Part shown: piece after piece, positions 23,400-36,144 of the stretch
Layout: every line of letters starts with the position of its first letter
Position numbering within the stretch: position 1 is the stretch's first letter
Assembly: GCA_030847615.1 (NCBI GenBank)
Contig: JAUMIR010000003.1
Span: forward strand, 27,774,501 to 27,838,500
Source of the DNA: Gambelia wislizenii
Lineage: Eukaryota; Chordata; Lepidosauria; Squamata; Crotaphytidae
Direction of reading: 5' to 3'
DNA length: 64,000 nt
Program-made: the position numbers and the translations under genes
Notes under the pieces: model-generated
Seen by the model: only the letters and a program-made list of their open reading frames with translations
The model's database searches: none
What the model was told of the DNA's origin: nothing

Positions 23400-24045
23400 C
23401 CTGGGGCTTGTCTATATGAGGCAATAAAATGTGGATTGATGTGCAGTAATGCCAATTTGCAGCAGCTTTCATTTGTCTCTACTTTTTTTTCAAGATCGCA
23501 GGCATGCGAAGCTATACACATTTGTTGTTCAAATGGGCATGCTGTGAATCAAGATGGTGGGCGCAAGTGCATTACGCACATTTTTATTGTTACCAGTTGC
23601 TGCTGCTGAACAGTATTTTTTAAAAAAGCAAATCCAATGTGCGGAAGTGCAATCTTCTGCTTAAATAAATGGGGGGAGGGGGGAAGATGTTTCATCACCT
23701 CAGCACACAACTGCTACAGTGAAAATTCAACATGGCAGTTCCAGGCACTTGCCTTGCCAGCAAGCTCTGCCCCTTGCACACGTCTGACTAATCAGCTTTC
23801 CACTTCCATTCTTATTGGGAATGTGCAGCAAAGTGAATTGGTTGTCCCAAAGAGCAGGAATACACATTTCCTTTGGAGATATTTAAAAAACACTGGAAAA
23901 GCCATGAAGGCTTTTCACATGGAGTATTTGGAGTTTTTTTTACCTCCTCCCTCTGAATACAGTGAAATGATGCAGGATCCCATTGGGACAAAAGGTCTTC
24001 TCAAATTCTATGAGGAGTATTTTCATCGTATAGCCAAGCCCCTGG
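23400..24045 (+). mobile_element. hAT-like non-autonomous element (GGGCTTGTCTATATGAG family)
   Basis: The left end CTGGGGCTTGTCTATATGAG is mirrored by the right end CGTATAGCCAAGCCCCTG. It is collinear in reverse with 11835-12488. The 148-codon open stretch at 23637 lies wholly inside and resembles no protein. I could not define a clean 8-bp target duplication. Confidence 0.7.
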
Positions 24046-25796
24046 AGAACTGGTTTAAATCTTTCCCTCTGTTGGACTCATAGTCAGGAACTGAGAGAAG
24101 TGTGAATTCAATGCATTTCCTTTTCACCAACCAGTATAGGCCAATATACTTTATTCCCCTCTTTTTGGAGTCAGAATTCCTACTTCACAGAGTGAGAGTG
24201 GGCAAACTTTCACGGACCAGGCAGTGAGTTGTTCACCCTGAAACCCACCCAGGGGCTTTATTTGCCTCCACAGCACAAAGAAGAAGAAATAAAAGTAGTC
24301 AGAAATATACTTCTTAATTTTGGAAAAAAAAAACTGTTTTGAAAAGGAAATTTCACAATTTTTTAAAAAACATTTAAAAGGTGCCATGATTCCTGGAGGC
24401 TTCGAGGCATGGAAATCCCCCCCCCCCGCCTCACTGGAAATGTTTTCTCAGCTGGTGATGTCCAGGAGATGTTTACAAATGTTCTCCTGTACCAGCATTG
24501 CTTGCCTTTAGATTTGCCTCCCTTCCTGGAGAAACTTGAAAATTCTTGGAGATTCTGGTCATTGCTGAGACCTGGCAACTCTAGATTTAAGGGTTCTGGA
24601 ACGGAATCTGAAATTGCATCTTCCCCTCTTTGAAATGGTGACTCTGTCTCATGTTGGAGGTAGATTTCTGATCATTTCTGTGACCTCTGGAGCACAAGCT
24701 GAGGATCAAAAGATTATGCTCTACATTGCAACCAACATCAACATCAACGAAATCCCACCAGTGTATTTTATAAATATTAGGTGTGTTTATTTTTATACCT
24801 CATCAGAAACTTATGCAATAGTGAAGAGCTACCCAAAAAAGGGCCAGGCTTTTCCTTCCCCTTTGATTTAAAGATAAATTTGGGTCCTTGGCTAGTATGT
24901 GCCTATTGTTAAAGCCTGTTTGATGTACAGCAAAAGCCATACTCAGGTTCAATCAGCACTATTATGGCTGACAATATAGGTGAATGGAAGTGATGTTGTT
25001 TTATTCCTGGTTCCCTTTTGGGTTGTTTTGTGAGGATGTCTTTCTGTTTTGGGGTGGGAGAACCTTGACCCCACAACTGCATATTTAAATGTTCTAAAGC
25101 TCTTTTTCAGTGGGTTGACTGAAAAAAAAGGGAGTTGGCTAAATTTGGGTGAGGGTTGTTAGAGACTTGGGAGTCAATGGAGTCACAAGTTCTGTGTTAG
25201 ACTCCCCAATCCCTGCAACCCCACCCCACCCCAGCTAGACAGACAAACATAACCTGGTTTAAGGCAGTTCCTATGTTTTATGTATTGTAATTTGTTACTC
25301 CACAATCTTATTCACACATGTATGGCTAGGCTCATGTATACCTGAACAACATGTGCTGAGATCATGTGCTATGTCAGGATTTAAGACAGCCAAATGGGGA
25401 AAGGGGTAATGAGTAGAGTAAAGAAATACAGAACTGTGACTTTCATCTGGATTTTTGTCCACACTGTACAGGAACTATCCAAGGGCCCAAACACTATCAT
25501 ATAAATAGACTCAGCATTTTGAATGGCTAGTTTAAAGTTTGGACTAAAACCAAGCAGCTCCACCATACTATTGACATGGAAGGTGTCCAGCACTGCTGCT
25601 GCAAAGTCAATGCTAAGTGTAGGCAATGCCACCATAGAGAATGTCTGAGGAGTGTATGAATCAGGCCTCTGTACAGGGCTGACCTAAGACCCATCTCATG
25701 ACTTGCAAATATTTTTGGGAGCCTTATAAGGCTAAACTGTGTGCCACATAACAATTTTGGTAGCAGAGCTCAGAAAAGTTCTTTTTGGAAAGCATC

Positions 25797-25862
25797 CCCA
25801 TACTGGCTGGGGGACTGTGGGAGCTGTAGTCCAAACAAAGTAAAGCTCCCAAGCTGTGGCTG
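25797..25862. repeat. palindromic GGGAGCTGTAGTCC repeat remnant
   Basis: CTGGCTGGGGGACTGTGGGA then GCTGTAGTCCAAACAAAG. It belongs to the same family as 50195-50440. Confidence 0.5.
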
Positions 25863-26534
25863 GTAGCACTCCTTGATTTTATCAGGTCTTTTATTAATTT
25901 GTGTTTATCTGATTGCTGTTGGGAGTGGGGAAAAGCATTACAAATTCCTGACAGGAAGTGGGCAGGATGTATTTTCGACACCAAGATGTTCTGCTAAGAA
26001 AGAAATTATGGCAGGACTTAATTAGAAACCCTTCTGTCTATAAATATGAAATCTCAGACAACATATCAAGCTGCATCCTTAAAGGTAAAATTCAGTGGTG
26101 GTGCTTAGTTTAAAATGATGCTGAATTATGCTATTTCCTTTCCTTTTTAACTATGAGGCTTTTTTAACAGGTCAGAAATATGAACCTGCATACACACAGT
26201 TATCACTAATCATAATAAAAAGTTTGGACCAAGAGGAGTTTAAGCTAAGTTTATTTATTAGATTGGTACCCAAGCATCAGAGAAATCAAAAGCAATTAAA
26301 ACACACCAATAATGGAAAAGCTTTATCCACCCATTTAAAAAGCCTTTCTTCAGCAAACAAGCTGAAGGCTTTGTCTACAAGGCTCCCAAACCCAGAGAGG
26401 AGCCACCAAGTAAGCCCTGTCTTGTGTCTCCAACTAGCATGCCTTTGAGGGTGATATGACTGAGAGATGGGCTTCCACAAACAATCTTAAAACCTGGGCA
26501 GTCTACTTTCCCACTTCCTCCTTCCTGTTGCAAC

Positions 26535-29500
26535 CTCTTGTGCCATAAGAACATTTTAAAATGCTGTCAGATTGGAGCAAAGGTCTGTCTTATCCAGAGT
26601 TCACTTCACATAGTGGCCACTCAGTTGTCCATGGGAAGCCTGCCAGCAGGACCTGATTGCTGTACTCTTAATATCATATTCCTTGGCAGGTGATGTATTG
26701 AGACATACTGCATTTAATACGTATCTAATAGGTGATACGTAGCCATCCTGACTAGCCACTGATGGATGCATCATCCATGAATGTATCCATTTCCCCTTTA
26801 AAGCCATCCAAGCTGGTTGTTGTCATTATGTACCATGGCAGTGAGTTCCACAGTTTAACCATCTAACCTTTAACCATTTTGGTTGCCCTCCTCTGGGCAC
26901 ATTCCAGCTTGTCAATATCCTTCCTGAATTGTGGTACCCAGAACTGGACACAGTATTCCAGGGGAGTTCTGACCAAAGCAGAATACAGTGGCACTATTTC
27001 TTCCCTTGATCTAGACACTATACTCCTATTAATGCTGCCTAGAATTGCATTGGCTTTTTAAGCTGCTGCATCACACTCGTCATAAGGCATGGCTTCCAGA
27101 CCTCCCACCTTTTTGGTCGCCCTCTTGACACATTCAGAGTTATGGCAGCTTTAGTTTCAGTTACTTTTCTAATTAGGCCCAGCTACACAATTTGGCTTTT
27201 AAAACACTAGCTGCACACTGAATTAATATTTTCCTTGAGCTCTCTGCCTCAAGTGCAAGAGCCCATTACATTTGCCATCCTCCAGTTCTATGATACAGAG
27301 GCATGACACATATTGCAGTTAAAAGATCCCATCTGTGGGGATTTTTTGGTGCCAGTGTGCACCTCTTCACATTTATTTCCATTTACATCAATCTAGGGTT
27401 GTCGTCACTCAATGTGGTAACTCATGGTGTCACCCCCATCGACCTCCTTCTGTACTCGACTATACAGAATCCTTAGTAATCCCAGAAATCTATGCAATCT
27501 GCATGAAATTTTGAGGGTCACTGGAAACCTACATGTGGCAGAAGAATGAGAAGGAAGGCTTGCCTGGCTGGACACTATTCCAGGGATATTTTTATAAAAG
27601 ATAAATACATTTCTGCTGAAACATTGCACAATTTTTTTATAGACAGTCATTTTGGTGTCACACCCTCTGATGGTGTTGCCATCCCTGTCCACATGTAGAT
27701 TGACACTTTCAAAGAAAGTCAGTGCAACAGGATTTACTATGGCAATGCTTGTCCTTCTGTATGCCAACCAATTTTACCCTTAATAACACTTTCCACTAAT
27801 TTACTTGGAACAGACATTAAGCTAACTAGCCACAATCTTTCAGTTTCCCCTGTATCTCTTTTTAAAAAAACTGGTGCCACTTTGGCCACTTTCCAGTTCT
27901 TTGGTACAAAGATTAATCTTAGGGACATTTTACATACTTTAGATGATCAGCATTTATTACTTCTTAATATTTTAAGAACTCTTGGACAGGTATCACCTTG
28001 TCCCAGTGATTTGCTTGTTATTTGTCAATGAGGTCTAGAACTTCCTCTCTTGTCATTACTGTTTCTTTCCACTCCTCAGTCTCTTCTCCTGGAAACATTA
28101 TTTCAGGCATGGGCATTTTCTATATATCTTAAGCAGTGAAGACAGATGGAAATAATTCACTCAGTTTTTCTTCAAACTCCTTTTCCACCTCCAGATTTCC
28201 TTTAATATCATTGTTAACCAATGATTGAACCAATGATAGAAGTCTGTAATTAACTTCCTGATCCTGCTATATTTAAAGAATTCTTTATTGGTGGTCTTGG
28301 TGCTCTTAGAAATATGCTTTTCAAAATCCATTGCTTTCAGTTTGTTTTTATTTTGTGCAAATGTCTATTCTTTTCATTTTTCCACATCTGGATAAGACTT
28401 CATGTTTCTGAAAGAAACTTTTTTTAAAAGTATACTCGCTTTCTTCACACTGCTCCTTGGCCATGGCTGTTGACCTCTTTGATTTCATACTTCGCTTCCT
28501 GACCTACGGTATGTATTCTTGCTGAGCTTCTATTCCTGTGGTTTTGAGTAAGCCTCAAGCATCATGGAGAGAGAGTTGATCTTTTGACTTTTCTTTTCAA
28601 CTTCCTTTTTATCAGTGCCCTCATTTTAAGAAGTTTATTATTATTAAAATGATTATTAAAACATTTAAACCTTACCCTGTATCTGAGAATACTAGAGTGG
28701 CTAACATTAAAATGGTTAGTAACAGTTTAACACAATTTAAAACAGTCAGAATAATTTAAAGACTAAAGCATATTAAACCATTTAACACTTAAACAGGACA
28801 GTTTAAAAACAGTTAAAACAAGTTAAAACTACGGATGTCCAAATTTGGACAAATTAAGTGATGCCCCCGAAGCTTTAGAAAGTAGCCATGTTTTTGCTTG
28901 GCAGAAGAATGACAGCAGCGTTAGTGCCAATTGACCCTCTAAGTCAATGACATGGCAGAGATGGCCCTCTAACACCTCCCCCACCAGTTAATATTGTTAA
29001 CATTAGGCAGCTAATTTATCATTGTGCAACAAGTTAATTCAAGGACCTTCACTCATTGCGACATTTTGGGATCCAGCATAAATACACTGATGTATATTTA
29101 TGCTACATATTTATGCTACATTAAAAATTTATGGGATCTTGGCCATGATATCAAGAAATTTTATCTCCTCCTTATGGCCAGAACATAATTTATTCAATCA
29201 ATATGAGGGAAGCTAAGGTCACCTGATATTACACCATTATATCCTTTGGATACCTTCCTGATTTCACTTCCCATCTCAATACCCTCTTGAGCATTTTAGA
29301 TGGAGGTACAATAGCATGTTCCTAGAAGTTACTTTCAGTGGCTGGTATTTTCACTCACAGTGTTTCTTTGGAAGAATCAGCCCCTTAAAGATTCCTAGCT
29401 TATTTGACACAATGCTCCCTCTAATGTAAAGAGATCTTCACCCCCAGTACTCAGCTGCATGTGGTTTCCACTTTTACTCTTCTCCTATATCTTTTTGATT

Positions 29501-30480
29501 AGCTATTGTGTTTTTCTGCATGCTCATGACCTGCTTCCACCTCAGCCTGATTTGGAGAATCATAAATATTTTACTTTCATTCCTTGGGATTTTCAACCGG
29601 AACTGGATGCTTCCTTGCTCCTGTCAGCTTTCCCCAAGGTTCATTTTAAAAGCTTCTCTGTAATTTTTCTTTCAATATGCTTCAGCAATCTTGTTCTGTC
29701 CTGGTTCAAGTGGACTCTGTCCCTTTTGTATAGGCCCAGCTTGTCCTCAAATGTTCCCCCAGTGCCTAATAAACCAAAACCCCTCTTTCATACACCATTA
29801 TCTCATTCATATATTAAGAATGCACACATTTCCCTGACTAGCTGGCTCTGTTTGTAGAACATGTACTATTTCAGAAAAAGCTACCTTAGAGGTCTTGGTA
29901 TCGAACCTCCTTTCTAAAAAAAACAACTATGTTTGGCTTTCAGGACCTCCTTTCTACATGTCCTGGGTGCTGCTGTGCACCATAACTGACTCATCCCAAG
30001 TACTATTTATTAAGCTATCTGGTAGATAGCATTGCAGAGAGTGAGACATTGAAAATCATTCACACCCAGAACCCATCTATTTGCTGTGTTGGTAGCTTTG
30101 CCTGCCCTTCTTTTTTGGATTCTTAAAATAGTATTTTTAAATGCTCAACTGAAGTTTGAAATTACTACAATTCTAGAAATTTGGGGACTGAAGCAAAATA
30201 TCATTGGGGAGGGGAATGTCCTTATTTTGCTTCCCCTGTCAATATACTCCTGCTGTTCTCTAAGTGATGGGACCCTCCTGAAGGATTGCTTCCTTCTCCT
30301 TTTCCAAGACCCTCATTCTCTGTGATTTGGGACTGGGATGACACTAAAACCAAAGATTTATGGACTACTCTTTCTGCTTCTCTCAGTTCCTCTAGGTCAT
30401 CCACCCTGACCTTCAAGGAGCAAACATGCTCCTAAAGTGCCAAGAGCTTATTCCTCACCCCAGTGACTTCTGTCCAGCAG
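26535..30480 (-). mobile_element. old antisense CR1/L3-type LINE, nearly full length
   Basis: Reading the minus strand from 30480 gives degenerate pieces in LINE order. First comes an ORF1 coiled-coil-like stretch (VRVDDLEELREAERV, near 30400). Next is an ORF1 SGNH-type end (GLYKRDRVHLNQDRIAEAY, near 29690). Then come an endonuclease-like SFPHIDWINYV (near 29180) and a reverse transcriptase stretch (NWKVAKVAPVF, LVSLMSVPSKLVESVIKGKI, 27760-27900). After these follow the C-terminal region (26815-27060) and the 3' untranslated end (26535-26810). Stops and indels are abundant. It is interrupted by a palindromic repeat at 30027-30248, a TTA-rich tail at 28625-28855 and probably foreign sequence at 27390-27700. 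Confidence 0.7.
30027..30248. repeat. palindromic CAGGGGTGTAGCTA-type repeat, half copy
   Basis: Contains GAGACATTGAAAATCATTCA, TTCTAGAAATTTGGGGACTG and TTATTTTGCTTCCCCTGTC, the right half of the family seen at 57912-58251. It splits the antisense LINE, so it is younger than that LINE. Confidence 0.55.
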
Positions 30481-31348
30481 ACAGATAATTGTAGAAGCAA
30501 TATAATAAAAAACAGGATAGCCTACACAACCCTTTCTGTCTTTGTAGCTCTCTCTCTCTATACACCCCTACCTGTTGGTTGGTTGGTTTGCCTGAAAATT
30601 CAGTTTATCTACGAGCAACATGTAGGAAAGTGCTCTATGCCTTCCCAACTTTGTTTCTAAATTTGCCTGGATGCTTAACTCACATGGGCATGTACCTCCC
30701 CATAACCTGAAAACCTGTCAATGGAGCTGAGACGTTTCATTACTGTGGGCCACCTCATGCTTCAGAGCTAGCTCTTGAGAACAATTGTACATACACAGAC
30801 CAGTCTGCCTTCTTTGCAGCCAATAAGAAGACCTCAGTTCCATTGAGAGTGTAGGAAGAAGAGTGCAGGTCAATTCCTAGCCAGTCACTGGCTTTTAGTG
30901 ACTAGAACGAGGACAGCTGAGCCCTTTGGGACTATTTTCTGGGAATGGAAATATTTTATCAGATCAGAGTAGAAGAGAACAATAAACAGGGTACTGGGGA
31001 GAGGACATGCAGATTGTGTTTGCCTAGGAATGTAAAAGGGCTGGGTCCATTTGAGCCTTGTGCCTCAGAGATATACTCTTGCTGAACACCTGAAGAGCCT
31101 AAGGTCTTAATTTGGGCTGACCTCTGCATCAAAACTGTAGTTTTTAGGGTGCAGTTTAAGGCCCCTGTGGACTGGATCTGCACTGAATTCTAACCATGTC
31201 TTTTTCTGTTTATAATTATAGGGGCAGATAGCTCCCATATCAGTGGGGTAAAACCCTCCAGGTTTTAGTTTTAACTTTAAATGAACTGTCCAAGGTGCTG
31301 AGCCAGTTCAAGGATATAAGTAGCCTTTTTTGCTAGTTAGATCTAGGG

Positions 31349-31843
31349 ATGGAAAGAATATTTGAAAATATTCCAAATGTGGGAACCAATGATACTGCAA
31401 GGCACAGCTTTCCGAAGATCAGAAGAGATTATGAGGCTCTGGGGAGGAAGCTGAAAGAAATGGAGGCGCAGGTTGTCATCTCGTCTCTTCTGCCAGTTGA
31501 AGGGCATGGTCCAAGAAGAGAGAGGAAAATAGCCAACGTAAACAACTGGCTCTGTAGATGGTGTCGCCAAGAACAGTTTGGCTTCTTGGATCATGGGCTG
31601 CACTTCCATGAGGGGGGACTTCTGGCAAGAGGTGGGGTGCATCTCACACCATGGCAGAAACGTTTTTGCCTACAGTCTCAGGAATTTGATCAGGAGGGCT
31701 TTAAACTGAGTCATATGGGGGAGGGAGACAGTATTCTGGAAGGCAAAAGAGCTGGAGAAAATAGTCAAGCTGTCATAGAGGGAACAAGGCAAACAGCGCA
31801 AGGACCCAACAGTGGGAGGCAAACTTGCACAGGCAGCAAGTAA
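31349..31843 (+). pseudogene. CR1 ORF1 esterase (SGNH-like) domain, 5'-truncated
   Basis: 164 codons remain open. It shows VGTNDTAR near the start and FLDHGLHFHEGGLLARGGVHLTPW-type sequence (key block GVHLTPW) near residue 95-105. These fit the block with Asn-Asp and the terminal block with His of the esterase domain known from CR1 ORF1 proteins. The domain's first block with the nucleophile Ser would lie upstream and is lost through 5' truncation. Its end overlaps the next frame's start codon at 31825 by about 19 bases. Confidence 0.8.
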
Positions 31844-32742
31844 AGGGAACACATGGTCTTAGATGTCTCTACACTAATGCACAGAGCATGGGAAATAAGC
31901 AAGATGAACTTGAACTCCTAGCACTACAAAACAAATATGATATAATAGGCATTACTGAAACCTGGTGGGATGAGTCTCATGACTGGATTGTAGGAATAGA
32001 GGGGTATAACCTATATAGGAGAAACAGGCCAAACAGGAAAGGAGGAGGAACAGCATTATATGTCAAAGATATTTACACCAGTGAAGAGATCCATGACATC
32101 AATACTGGAAGCCAGGTGGAGAGCATCTGGATAAAAATTAAAGGGGAGGGAAACAACAGGGATGTTATTGTGGGACTCTACTACAGACCCCCAAGTCAGA
32201 CAGAGGAATTGGTTTATGCCTTTCTAGAACAGATGAACACGCATGCAAAAAGGAGAGATGTAGTAGTGATGGGTGACTTCAACTATCCTGATATTTGCTG
32301 GCAATCTAACTCAACCAAAACTTCAAGGTCTAGCAAATTCCTTACTTGCCTGGAAGACAATTTCATGGTCCAAAAGGTGGAAGAGGCAACAAGGGGGTCA
32401 GCTATTTTAGATCTGATCCTAACCAACAGAGATGACCTGGTTAATGGGGTGCAAGTGGTGGGATCCTTAGGTGAGAGTGATCATGTTCTCCTGGAGTTTG
32501 TTATACAATGGAAAGGAGAAGCCAGGCATACTCAGGCACGCATTCTCGACTTTAGGAGAGCTGATTTCAATAAACTCAGGGAAATACTGGGGGTGATCCC
32601 ATGGTCAGGTATACTAAAAGAGAAGAGACCTCAAGATGGATGGGACTTTCTCAAAAGGGAGATACTGAAGGCACAATTTCAAACAGTACCATGGAGGAAG
32701 AAAAATGGGAGGTGTCTCAAGAAACCAGGAGGGATGACTTAA
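31825..32742 (+). pseudogene. CR1 ORF2, apurinic-type endonuclease region intact
   Basis: 305 open codons. The order of catalytic blocks is complete: CLYTNAQSM (Asn), IIGITETWW (Glu), [23 protein letters not shown] (Asp, Asn), ILDLILTNRDD and the closing SDHVLLEF (Asp, His). This domain nicks target DNA to prime reverse transcription. The frame is lost in the linker at about 32710-32760, just before the reverse transcriptase region, so this copy cannot encode a joined protein. Confidence 0.9.
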
Positions 32743-32873
32743 AGAAATATCAACAGAGCTAAGTTTTAAACAGAACTTGTATAAGAAATGGAAAAAGGGG
32801 GAAATCACCAAAGAAGAATTCAAACAGATAGCGAACACATGTAGGAGTAAAGTCTGAAAGGCTAAAGCACAGA

Positions 32874-34634
32874 ATGAGTTCAGGCTTGCTAGAGAGGTTA
32901 AGAACAATAAAAAGGTGGTTTTTTTTGGGGTATGTCCGCAGCAAAAGGAGGAAGAAGGAAATGGTAGGGCAACTATGCGGAGAAGATGGCAAAATGCTAG
33001 CAGGGGACAGAGAAAAGGCAGAATTATTCAACACCTTCTTTGCCTCAGTGTTTTCAGAAAAGGTAAAGGGTGACCAACCTGAGGATAAAGGAACAGAGGA
33101 CACAATAGGGGAAATCCAGCACAGAATAAGCAAAGAGGTAGTACAGGAATACCTTCTTAATCTAAATGAATTTAAATCTCCAGGACCAGATGAACTACAT
33201 CCAAGAGTATTAAAAGAGCTGGCAAATATAAACTCAGAGCCATTGGCAATAATCTTTGAGAACTCCTGGAGAACTGGAGAAGTCCCAGCAGACTGTAGGA
33301 GGGCAAACGTTGTCCCCATCTTCAAAAAGGGGGAAAAAGAGGATCCCAACAATTATCGTCCAGTTAGTCTGACATCAATACCAGGGAAGATTCTAGAGCA
33401 GATCATTAAACAGAGAGTCTGTGAACATTTAGAAGGCAATGCCATAATCACAAAAATTCAACATGGGTTTCAGAGTAACAAGTCATGCCAGACTAATCTG
33501 ATCTCTTTTTTTTTTTTATAAAATTACCAGCTTGGCAGATGAAGGGAATGCTGTGGACATCACATACCTTGATTTCAGTAAGGCCTTTGACAAGGTTCCC
33601 CATGACATTCTTGCAAACAAGCTTGTAAAATGTGGGCTAGACAAGTTAACAGTTCAATGGATTTGTAATTGGTTGACAGGCCGAAACCAAAGGGTGCTCA
33701 GCAATGGCTCCTCTTCATCTTGGAAAGATGTGACCAGTGGGGTGCCACAGGGTTCTGTCCTGGGCCCAGTGCTATTCAACATCTTTATCAATGACTTGGA
33801 TGAGGGAATTAGGGGCATACTTACCAAATTTGCAGATGACATCAAATTAGGAGGAGTAGCTAATACCCTGGAGGACAGGATCAAAATTCAAGATGACCTG
33901 GATAAACTGGAGAGTTGGGCCAAAGCTAACAAAATGAAATTCAATACGGAGAAATGTAAGGTACTGCACTTAGGGCGAAAAAAATGAAATCCATAGATAT
34001 AGGATGGGGGAGACCTGGCTGAATGAGACTACGTGCAAAAGGGATCTAGGAGTCCTAGTAGACCACAAATTGAACATGAGTCAACAGTGTGATGTGGCAG
34101 CTAAAAAGGCCAATGCGATTTTGGGCTGCATCAATATAAGTATAGTGTCCAGATCAAGGGAAGTAATAGTGCCGCTCTATTCTGCCTTGGTCAGACCTCA
34201 CCTAGAATACTGTGTCCAGTTCTGGGCACCACAATTCAAAAAGGATATTGACAAATTGGAGCATGTCCAGAGGAGGGCTACTAAAATGGTGAAAGGTCTG
34301 GAAACCATGCCATATGAGGAGAGACTTAGGGAGCTGGGTATGTTTAGCCTGGAAAAAAAGACGGTTAAGAGGCAATATGATAGCCCTGTTTAAGTATTTG
34401 AAGGGGTGTCACGTTGAGGATGGAGCAAGCTTGTTTTCTGCTGCTCCAGAGATTGGAACACGGAGCAATGGATGCAAGCTCCAGGAACAGAGATTCCACC
34501 TCAACATGAGGAGGAACTTTTTGACAGTAAGAGCTGTTTGCCAATGGAACGTACTCCCTCGGAGTGTGGTGGGGTCTCCTTCCTTGGAGGTCTTTAAACC
34601 GAGGCTGGATGGCCATCTGTCGGGGATGATTTGA
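32874..34634 (+). pseudogene. CR1 ORF2 reverse transcriptase region, split by homopolymer indels
   Basis: Four open stretches in shifted frames cover the domain: 32874-33521, 33532-33987, 34004-34393 and 34314-34634. The shifts fall in a long T run (33507-33518), an A run (33979-33985) and another A run near 34355. Motifs: [47 protein letters not shown], and KFADDIKLGG with the catalytic Asp pair intact. Because the lesions are mainly short-run length changes, the insertion looks recent. Confidence 0.9.
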
Positions 34635-34837
34635 TCAAGATTTCCTGCATGGCAGGGGGTTGGACCGGATGGCCCTTGTGGTCTCTTCCAACTCTGCAAT
34701 TCTATGATTCTGTGATTCTATGGTCAAAAATGTTTTTGAATGTCAAGAAACCTTGATGAGAAGAATTTTGGTGTGACAAGTGCCTGCAGTTCAGGACTTA
34801 TTTGGCACAGGTTTATTCCATTATTTTTTTTTTTTTG

Positions 34838-34892
34838 CATGGAAAATAATATTTCAACATAGAGATATTAATTCCTGCACAGAAAATAATGG
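34838..34892. repeat. fragment of the CAGAAAA foldback repeat
   Basis: CATGGAAAATAATATTTCAA and TTAATTCCTGCACAGAAAAT match 1790-1850. It preserves an unoccupied version of the site used by the insertion at 1940-2006. Confidence 0.65.
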
Positions 34893-35037
34893 GCCAAGAG
34901 AGTCGCAACCTTTCCATCTTTGTGCACATTGTATTTGTGCAGAAAGAAATCTTATGTGAGGATAACAATAATATGAGCATTTGAGTTATCCTTCTCTCAA
35001 GCCCTTTCAAATATGATTTTGCACAGCTGCAGCCACC

Positions 35038-35098
35038 AGTTCCTCCTCCTCCTCCTCTTTTTTTTCTTTTTCTTTTTCTTTTTCTTTTTTTTTTTTTT
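35038..35098. repeat. (CTC)n and (TTTTC)n microsatellites
   Basis: CTCCTCCTCCTCCTC followed by repeated TTTTC units and a T run. Confidence 0.88.
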
Positions 35099-35435
35099 GA
35101 CACAGAAAATAGAAAATCAATGTAAATAGGTTTAAGCAGAATGGGATGTATCTGTGCTGGGTGTCTATACAAAGCCTGCTTTAGCCAGGATAAGTGTTGT
35201 GGTTTATAAGCTATAGATTAAATAGGATTAAAGGACTTTGGCCTCTGCTTGCAAATCTTTTTTTCTCTCAGAAGACAGACAAAAAAATTTGCTTTCAAGT
35301 TACAATCCTTTGAGTTTTCAAAGATATGTTCTGGATCAATTCTGATATCAGGAACATGATAATACAGTATCCATCTCCTGTTGTACTCCCGCACTGTGAA
35401 TTAACTGAATGCTGTCCAGAGTTTGGCAAAGGGAC

Positions 35436-35515
35436 TTTTAATGTTTTGGAGTCCAATTCCCAGTGGCTATGATGCCTGGGAGATTCTGGGAGCTGTAGTC
35501 CAGAAAAGCTTTGTT
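35436..35515. repeat. palindromic GGGAGCTGTAGTCC repeat remnant
   Basis: TCCAATTCCCAGTGGCTATG then GATTCTGGGAGCTGTAGTCC. Confidence 0.5.
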
Positions 35516-35861
35516 GTAAGGTGTATAAGTGCCAGACCCTGCAAAGTTATTTTGTAAAAGTGAGTTGTTTCATTAGTTGTAATTAAGAAGATCTTTGTTG
35601 TCATTACTCTTTGCAGTCTTAACAATGTCACTTGCTGTGTGCCTAATTACTTTGTTATCCTTTATAAAAACATTTAGCATTGATAAGCAAATGGCATAAA
35701 ACTTGAAAAATATATGTCAAATGTCTTTTCAGGTCTCCTTGAAAACTAGCATTTAAAATGATCAGGGTTTCTGATGACACCAGCAAAATAACTTTGTTCC
35801 CACTTGTTATTTTTTTCTTTTGAAATGTAAATTGACTGTGCTTTCAGTGCCCCTACAAGTA

Positions 35862-36116
35862 CAGTTGGACCCCAGTATCCACTGGGGATTGATTTGGGGG
35901 GGGGCATGGATAATGAAAACCATGGATAATAGTGAACACAATTGAAATAATGGGACTTCTAGTTTAAAATACCATAGAGTTGCCTTGGAGGACCTAGAAA
36001 ATGGCTAGAGAGGACACATTTTCTAGGAAGACTCTAGGTGTGTAGGTGTGCTGTTTTGTGTCCTGTGGATAATTGAATCAGTGGATAATGAATCAGTGGA
36101 TATTGGGCTCGTACTG
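35862..36116. mobile_element. pogo-like MITE, CAGTNGGACCCCC family
   Basis: Left CAGTTGGACCCCAGTATCCA and right TATTGGGCTCGTACTG are flanked by TA on both sides. The interior CATAGAGTTGCCTTGGAGG, TAGAAAATGGCTAGAGAGG matches the copy at 11055 in reverse. Confidence 0.8.
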
Positions 36117-36144
36117 TAATTGGTTACAGGTATCTTCACCCCAA

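Larger units (their letters stand above)
31350..34725 (+). mobile_element. CR1 LINE, longest copy (ORF1 end, ORF2, 3' tail)
   Basis: Contains the C-terminal half of ORF1 (31349-31840), ORF2 endonuclease and reverse transcriptase, and a 3' end of the (ATTCTATG) type at about 34701-34722. The 5' boundary is approximate; no CR1 match was seen before about 31345. It is sense to the host gene and lies in the 24-kb intron. Closely similar copies lie at 14203 and 41908. Confidence 0.92.

Noticed and set aside
23637..24083. A 148-codon open frame
   Set aside because: It lies inside a hAT-like non-autonomous element, has a sister copy without an open frame, and shows no domain.
27405..27767. A 120-codon minus-strand open frame as a gene
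   Set aside because: It falls between worn pieces of the antisense LINE, in probably inserted repeat sequence (GTAACTCATGGTGTCACCCC), with no recognisable domain.
31350..34725. Active autonomous CR1
   Set aside because: ORF1 is truncated and ORF2 is broken by several frame changes, so it cannot act alone.
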